Assembly: GCF_040364665.1 (NCBI RefSeq)
Contig: NZ_BAABWX010000002.1
Span: 186,001 to 250,000, forward strand
DNA from: Cognatishimia sp. WU-CL00825
GTDB taxonomy: Bacteria > Pseudomonadota > Alphaproteobacteria > Rhodobacterales > Rhodobacteraceae
Direction: 5' to 3'
DNA length: 64,000 nucleotides
A program made the position numbers and the translations under genes. Below are positions 59,706 to 64,000 of the stretch, piece by piece; the stretch's first letter is position 1, and the number at the start of each line of letters is the position of its first letter. The notes beneath the pieces are model-generated. The model saw nothing but the letters and a program-made list of their open reading frames with translations. It ran no database searches and had not been told where the DNA came from.

Positions 59706-60707
59706 ATGCATTGGGGTTTGATAGGCGCGAGCACAATTGCCGCAGAGCATGTTGTTGGTGCAATCCGCAGTCAGGACGGCCACAGCGTCAATTCTGTTTT
59801 CAGCACCAGCCAGGCGCGGGGTGAAAAATACGCCGCCGATCATGGCATTGATCAGGCTGTGACCTCTCTGGATGCGATCTTGTCGGATGCCTCCATTCAG
59901 GCTGTCTATATTTCGACCACCAATGAAAAGCACATGCCACAGGCTTTGGCTGCCATTGCGGCAGGCAAACATGTCATGTGCGAAAAGCCACTGGCGATGA
60001 CCGCTGCGGACGCGATCACCATGGTGAACGCTGCAAAAGAGGCGGGTGTTGTCTTGGCGACGAACCATCATCTGCGCAATGCGGGCAGCCATTTGGCCAT
60101 CAAAGATCTGATCGTCAAAGGTGTGCTCGGGGACATTTTGAGCATCCGCATCAACCATGCGGTTCTATTGCCAGAGCACCTGCGCGGTTGGCGTTTGAAT
60201 GACGCGGATGCCGGCGGCGGTGTAATCCCTGATATTGTAGTGCATGACGCAGACACGGTGCGTTTTCATCTTGATGAAGACCCGATCGAGGTTGTGGCGA
60301 TGGAGTCCCACGGCGCACTGTCACGGGGCGTCGAAGACAGCGCGATGTCGATCTGGCGCATGCCGTCCGGTGTGCAGGTCCTGACACATGAAAGCTTTAC
60401 CCATCCATTTTCGCCGTCGGGATTCGAGGTGCATGGCACCAAGGGGTCAGCGATTGCGCGCAACGTCATGACGCAACAGCCGGTTGGCGAAATCATGTTG
60501 CACAACGGTGAGGGCGTGCAGACCGTGCCCTATGCGGATCACAACCTTTATGCGCGCTCTTTTGGACTGTTTGCCGCCGCCGTGCGTGGCGAAGGGCAAC
60601 CTGCGGCTTCGGGTATTGATGGCGTAAAATCCTTGGCGGTGGCAGAGGCGGTCAAGCAAGCCGCTGTGTCAGGCCGCGTCACCTCTGTTGATTATCGCGG
60701 AGTGTAA
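59706..60707 (+). CDS. Gfo/Idh/MocA-family oxidoreductase
   Basis: The 333-residue enzyme begins MHWGLIGASTIAAEHVVGAI (Rossmann), has the family motif CEKPLAMTAADA with the catalytic lysine, and VNAAKEAGVVLATNHHLRNA and GGGVIPDIVVHDADTVRFHL in the C-terminal domain. It should oxidise a sugar, polyol or related hydroxy compound. AGGAGG precedes the ATG. It opens an operon under the twin operator; the CoA-transferase ATG follows its stop by 1 bp. Confidence 0.9.
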   Translation: MHWGLIGASTIAAEHVVGAIRSQDGHSVNSVFSTSQARGEKYAADHGIDQAVTSLDAILSDASIQAVYISTTNEKHMPQALAAIAAGKHVMCEKPLAMTAADAITMVNAAKEAGVVLATNHHLRNAGSHLAIKDLIVKGVLGDILSIRINHAVLLPEHLRGWRLNDADAGGGVIPDIVVHDADTVRFHLDEDPIEVVAMESHGALSRGVEDSAMSIWRMPSGVQVLTHESFTHPFSPSGFEVHGTKGSAIARNVMTQQPVGEIMLHNGEGVQTVPYADHNLYARSFGLFAAAVRGEGQPAASGIDGVKSLAVAEAVKQAAVSGRVTSVDYRGV

Positions 60708-60708
60708 T

Positions 60709-62280
60709 ATGTCAAAGGTTGTCTCAGCAGAGCATGCGGTCCAACAGATCTTGGATGATCAGGTGGTCACAATTTCGTCCTCCTCGGGATTGGGCTGCCC
60801 TGACTTGGTGCTCAAGGCGCTGGGCGCGCGGTTTGACAAAACAGGCTCTCCCAAAGGGCTTACGACGCTTAATCCCATCGCAGCCGGTGATATGTATGGC
60901 ATCAAAGGTATTGATCATATCGCAAAAGATGGCCTGTTAAGCCGCATTCTTGCGGGCAGTTATCCGTCGGGTCCGTCGTCAAAAGAGATGCCTGAGATAT
61001 GGAAGATGATCGTCGAGGACCGCGTTGCGGCCTATAATGTTCCCTCGGGCATTATGTTTGACATGCATCGCGATGTGGCGGCCAAACGGCCAGGCGTTTT
61101 GACCCGTGTGGGGCTTGATACCTTTGCTGATCCGATCCGCGAGGGCTGTGCGATGAACGCGCTGGCGGCGGAATCGCCGATTGTGTCGCGCACGGAATTT
61201 GCGGGCGAAACCTGGCTGCATTTTCCCAATGTCATTCCCAATGTGGCAATCTTGCGGGCCACCACTGCGGATGAACATGGCAATCTGACATACGAACACG
61301 AAGGGGCCTATCTGGGTGGACTAGAGCAGGCAATCGCAGTTCGAAACCACGGCGGCATCGTGATTGCGCAGGTCAAACGCGTGACAACGCGCGGCAGCCT
61401 GAACCCGCATGCTGTACGCGTGCCGGGGCATCTGGTTGATTTTGTTGTGGTCGACCCAGAGCAGAAGCAAACCACAGAAACATTGTATGATCCGGCCATC
61501 TCCGGAGAGATCAACCGGCCCCTTGATGGATTTGCGATCCCGGAATTATCGGTTGAAAAAGTTCTGGCGCGCCGCGCGGCGATGGAGTTGAAGGCAGGCC
61601 AAACCGCCAACCTTGGCTTTGGCATTTCCGCCCAAGTTCCGCGTATTTTGCTAGAGGAAAACCAAGCGCAAGCTGTGACCTGGGCGATTGAGCAAGGCGC
61701 TGTTGGCGGTGTGCCTTTGACAGGGTTTGCCTTTGGCTGCGCCTCAAATGCGGATGGGTTTTTGCCATCTCCTCAGCAGTTCACCTATTTCCAGGGTGGC
61801 GGGTTTGACGTGTCGTTCTTGTCTTTCCTAGAGGTCGATCGTCAAGGCAATGTGAATGTCTCGAAGCTTGGTAAAAAACCCTATTTAACAGCGGGTTGTG
61901 GCGGTTTTGTTGATATTGTGGCCAATGCCAAAAAGATCGTGTTTTCTGGCTATTTCGAAGCCGGAGCGCAGATCGAGATTACGCCGGAGGGGCTGACAAT
62001 CGCCAAACCAGGGAAGTTTACCAAGATGGTAGAGGCTGTCGAACATGTGACCTTTTCGGGCAAGCGCGCCTTGGTCTTGGGACAAGAGATTATCTATATC
62101 ACCGAGCGCTGTGTGATGCGGTTGACGGATCAGGGGCTTGAGGCTGTCGAGATCATGCCCGGCATTGATCCGGAACGTGATATTGTTGCAGCCTCTGGTG
62201 GGCGTGTGCGGATCGCCGAAAACGCAACGCTTGCCTCTTTGGCCTTGCTGCAAGCGCGGCCCATGGGGCTGAAGCTATGA
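60709..62280 (+). CDS. Family I CoA-transferase, fused alpha-beta type (YdiF/propionate CoA-transferase-like)
   Basis: A 523-residue protein with both halves of a family I CoA-transferase in one chain. Visible: VVTISSSSGLGCPDLVLKAL, GGLEQAIAVRNHGGIVIAQV, and the catalytic glutamate Glu328 in AIEQGAVGGVPLTG, corresponding to Glu333 of E. coli YdiF. It transfers CoA from acetyl-CoA or another donor to an organic acid. Start ATG 60709. It overlaps the enoyl-CoA hydratase gene by 4 bp. Confidence 0.9.
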   Translation: MSKVVSAEHAVQQILDDQVVTISSSSGLGCPDLVLKALGARFDKTGSPKGLTTLNPIAAGDMYGIKGIDHIAKDGLLSRILAGSYPSGPSSKEMPEIWKMIVEDRVAAYNVPSGIMFDMHRDVAAKRPGVLTRVGLDTFADPIREGCAMNALAAESPIVSRTEFAGETWLHFPNVIPNVAILRATTADEHGNLTYEHEGAYLGGLEQAIAVRNHGGIVIAQVKRVTTRGSLNPHAVRVPGHLVDFVVVDPEQKQTTETLYDPAISGEINRPLDGFAIPELSVEKVLARRAAMELKAGQTANLGFGISAQVPRILLEENQAQAVTWAIEQGAVGGVPLTGFAFGCASNADGFLPSPQQFTYFQGGGFDVSFLSFLEVDRQGNVNVSKLGKKPYLTAGCGGFVDIVANAKKIVFSGYFEAGAQIEITPEGLTIAKPGKFTKMVEAVEHVTFSGKRALVLGQEIIYITERCVMRLTDQGLEAVEIMPGIDPERDIVAASGGRVRIAENATLASLALLQARPMGLKL

Positions 62281-63047
62281 GCGCGGTGCACCTGAAAATT
62301 ACCGGCCCGATTGCGGTTCTGACGCTGGACAATGCGCCAAAGCTGAATGCGCTGACACCTGACATGTTGTGCGCGCTTGAAAGCCATTGCGACGCCTTGG
62401 ATCAAAACGCCGATGTGCGGGTGATCTTGCTGACCGCTGATCATCCCAAAGCCTTTTGTGTGGGCGCTGATATCACCGCTTGGGCGGATTTGCCGGCTGC
62501 GCAGTTTGCGCGCTCTTGGGTGCGTGGCGGACACAGAATCTTTGATCGGCTGGCGCGCTTATGCAAGCCAACCATAGCGGTGCTCAATGGCCATGCGTTT
62601 GGCGGTGGTCTGGAATTGGCGGCGGCCTGTGATTTGCGCGTGATGGCCCCCAATGCACGGATTGCTTTGCCAGAGGCCAGCGTTGGCATTGTGCCGGGCT
62701 GGTCAGGCACGCAGCGGTTACACCGGCTTTTGCCCGAACCGGTGCTGAAAGAGATGGTGCTGTTTGGCCGCCAACTTGGGGCAGACCGGGCGCAACAGTT
62801 GGGCTTTGTGGCCGAAGTGTCAGAAGACCCGATGGCCGTGGCGCTGACAATTGCTGAAAGCACGGCGCAACTGTCCCCACGGGCCACCGAAATCAGCAAA
62901 TACATGATCCATGCCGGGGCAGGTGAAGACAGTGCCGCCTTGATTGAAACAATGGGCGGCGGCTTGATCGCTGACACTGATGACAAGGCCGAGGGCGTTG
63001 CCGCCTTTGTCGCCAAACGTAAACCAGATTTTTCGGGACAATCCTAA
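62277..63047 (+). CDS. Enoyl-CoA hydratase/isomerase family protein
   Basis: The 256-residue crotonase-fold enzyme has VRVILLTADHPKAFCVGADI (oxyanion hole), TIAVLNGHAFGGGLELAAAC DLRVMAP region with the second oxyanion glycine, and LPEASVGIVPGWSGTQRLHR. The glutamate in PEASVGIVP is at the usual catalytic site. It hydrates or isomerises an enoyl-CoA made by the CoA-transferase. It overlaps genes on both sides. Confidence 0.9.
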   Translation: MSAVHLKITGPIAVLTLDNAPKLNALTPDMLCALESHCDALDQNADVRVILLTADHPKAFCVGADITAWADLPAAQFARSWVRGGHRIFDRLARLCKPTIAVLNGHAFGGGLELAAACDLRVMAPNARIALPEASVGIVPGWSGTQRLHRLLPEPVLKEMVLFGRQLGADRAQQLGFVAEVSEDPMAVALTIAESTAQLSPRATEISKYMIHAGAGEDSAALIETMGGGLIADTDDKAEGVAAFVAKRKPDFSGQS

Positions 63048-64000
63048 TGACAGTGCACGATCTTACACTCATTCCTGCCAAGAGCCAGCCAGAGGATGCG
63101 CTGCACAATGCACAGCATCTGATCGATGGCGCTTGGGTCGACAGCGCTGATGGGGCGGTTTTTGAGCGGCGCTCGCCCGCGCATGGCACACTGGTATCGC
63201 GCATTGCCAAAGGCGGTGCGTCTGACGCGGAAGCCGCGATTTTGGCCGCGCGGCGCGCGTTTGATGCAGGGGACTGGGCGCAAATGTCGGGCAAGGACCG
63301 GGCCGCCCTTTTGCTAAAAACGGCGGATCTGATTGATGAAAACCGCGCGCGCATTGCCCGTTTGGAAGTGTTAGAAAGCGGCAAGCCAATTTCGCAGGCC
63401 GAGGCCGAGATCGAAGGCGCGGCAGATCTGTGGCGCTTTGCAGCCTCTTTGGCACGCACGTTGCACGGTGACAGCCACAATAGTCTTGGCAAAGACATGT
63501 TGGCCATGGTGCTTAAGGAACCGATTGGCGTTGTATCGTTGATCACGCCGTGGAATTTCCCATTTCTTATTGTTAGTCAAAAGCTGCCCTTTGCTTTGGC
63601 AGCTGGTTGTACCTGTGTCGTGAAACCATCAGAACTGACTCCCTCGACCACGGGTATTCTGGGTGAATTGCTGATGCAGGCGGGCCTGCCGGCTGGCGTG
63701 GTCAACATTGTTCAGGGTTTTGGGGACCCAGTTGGCAGCATCCTAACCTCGCATCCGGCGGTGGATATGGTCAGCTTTACCGGCTCGACCCAGGTTGGCA
63801 AAGCCATCGAAAAAGCTGCAGCTGACACATTGAAAAAGGTTGCGTCTGAACTGGGCGGGAAAAATCCACAGGTGTTGTTTGCCGATGCGGATATCGACAG
63901 CGCCGTCGATGCGATTGTGTTTGGCATCTATTTCAACGCTGGGGAATGCTGCAACTCCGGGTCGCGCATCATTGTTCACGAAGATATCGCCCAAGAGGTG
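63047..64000 (+). CDS. Aldehyde dehydrogenase (3' end outside window)
   Basis: The first 318 residues of an NAD(P)-dependent aldehyde dehydrogenase: ITPWNFPFLIVSQKLPFALA (cofactor site), FTGSTQVGKAIEKAAADTL, Glu268 in ASELGGKNPQ and the catalytic Cys302 in NAGECCNSGSR. Homologues have about 490-500 residues, so about 180 are missing at the window edge. ATG 63047 overlaps the hydratase stop by 1 bp. Fourth gene of the operon; it may oxidise an aldehyde formed during catabolism. Confidence 0.93.
   Translation, partial: MTVHDLTLIPAKSQPEDALHNAQHLIDGAWVDSADGAVFERRSPAHGTLVSRIAKGGASDAEAAILAARRAFDAGDWAQMSGKDRAALLLKTADLIDENRARIARLEVLESGKPISQAEAEIEGAADLWRFAASLARTLHGDSHNSLGKDMLAMVLKEPIGVVSLITPWNFPFLIVSQKLPFALAAGCTCVVKPSELTPSTTGILGELLMQAGLPAGVVNIVQGFGDPVGSILTSHPAVDMVSFTGSTQVGKAIEKAAADTLKKVASELGGKNPQVLFADADIDSAVDAIVFGIYFNAGECCNSGSRIIVHEDIAQEV

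Noticed and set aside
1..64000. CRISPR arrays, insertion sequences, prophage, rRNA and tRNA genes
   Set aside because: No regularly spaced repeats, no transposase or integrase frames, no terminal inverted repeats and no rRNA-like or complete tRNA-like folds were seen.

Overview
The window reads as a chromosomal segment of a marine alphaproteobacterium of the order Rhodobacterales (Roseobacter group). The main reasons are the separate F0 operon atpI-atpB-atpE-atpF2-atpF, the block pdxJ ... acpS-lepB-rnc-era-DUF1491-recO, a methylsuccinyl-CoA dehydrogenase of the ethylmalonyl-CoA pathway, cbtBA under a cobalamin riboswitch, a single bifunctional RelA/SpoT protein behind rpoZ, and the frequent GTG and TTG starts. 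The genus is not determined. I see no insertion sequence, prophage, CRISPR array, tRNA or rRNA, and coding density is high throughout.

Layout. 1-3.9 kb: azoreductase (cut by the window edge) divergent from a LysR regulator, an ArsR repressor, an EamA exporter and two small enzymes (ABM fold, GFA fold). 4.1-6.8 kb: the membrane part of ATP synthase, ending in a clear terminator. 6.8-10.4 kb: a GntR regulator divergent from a PLP aminotransferase, a lipoprotein, a GNAT enzyme and a DUF1636 protein. 10.4-18.3 kb: vitamin B12 genes (cbtBA with riboswitch; cobC-cobD) around smc and a lytic transglycosylase. 18.4-28.3 kb: glutathionyl-hydroquinone reductase, MalY/PatB-type C-S lyase, two peptide deformylase-like genes with fmt, a TRIC-type channel with rnhA, a LysE exporter and ispH, cytochrome c, a NYN-domain protein, folK and rpoZ. 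28.3-37.5 kb: rsh, a DUF2062 gene, pdxJ, LysE, acpS, lepB, rnc, era, DUF1491 and recO, then a META-domain lipoprotein on the other strand. 37.5-41.4 kb: TetR, a small ABM-like protein, mcd, and a winged-helix/membrane protein pair.

The accessory part lies mainly in two catabolic islands. At 41.5-48.8 kb, a tripartite tricarboxylate transporter (tctCBA) with a metallo-beta-lactamase-fold hydrolase and an ABM protein is divergent from an isopropylmalate/tartrate dehydrogenase-like enzyme, a Gfo/Idh/MocA oxidoreductase and a GntR regulator; an 18-bp near-palindrome lies in the shared promoter region. At 59.6-64.0 kb (running off the window), Gfo/Idh/MocA oxidoreductase, family I CoA-transferase, enoyl-CoA hydratase and aldehyde dehydrogenase genes are packed head to tail behind a promoter that carries two copies of a perfect LacI-like palindrome. 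Neither island matches a pathway I can name. Between them lie galU-galE, purU, a complete oligopeptide ABC transporter (oppABCDF) and a class III alcohol dehydrogenase.

Other unusual signals: a second deformylase that has lost its metal-binding cysteine and catalytic glutamate; strong hairpins on both sides of atpE and just after both periplasmic binding-protein genes (tctC, oppA); a repeated GTTTCA-N5-TGAAAC palindrome flanking pdxJ; and two operator-like palindromes of the form TATTyAAC-N6-GTTrAATA far apart in the window. All function calls come from reading the sequence; no database search was possible.
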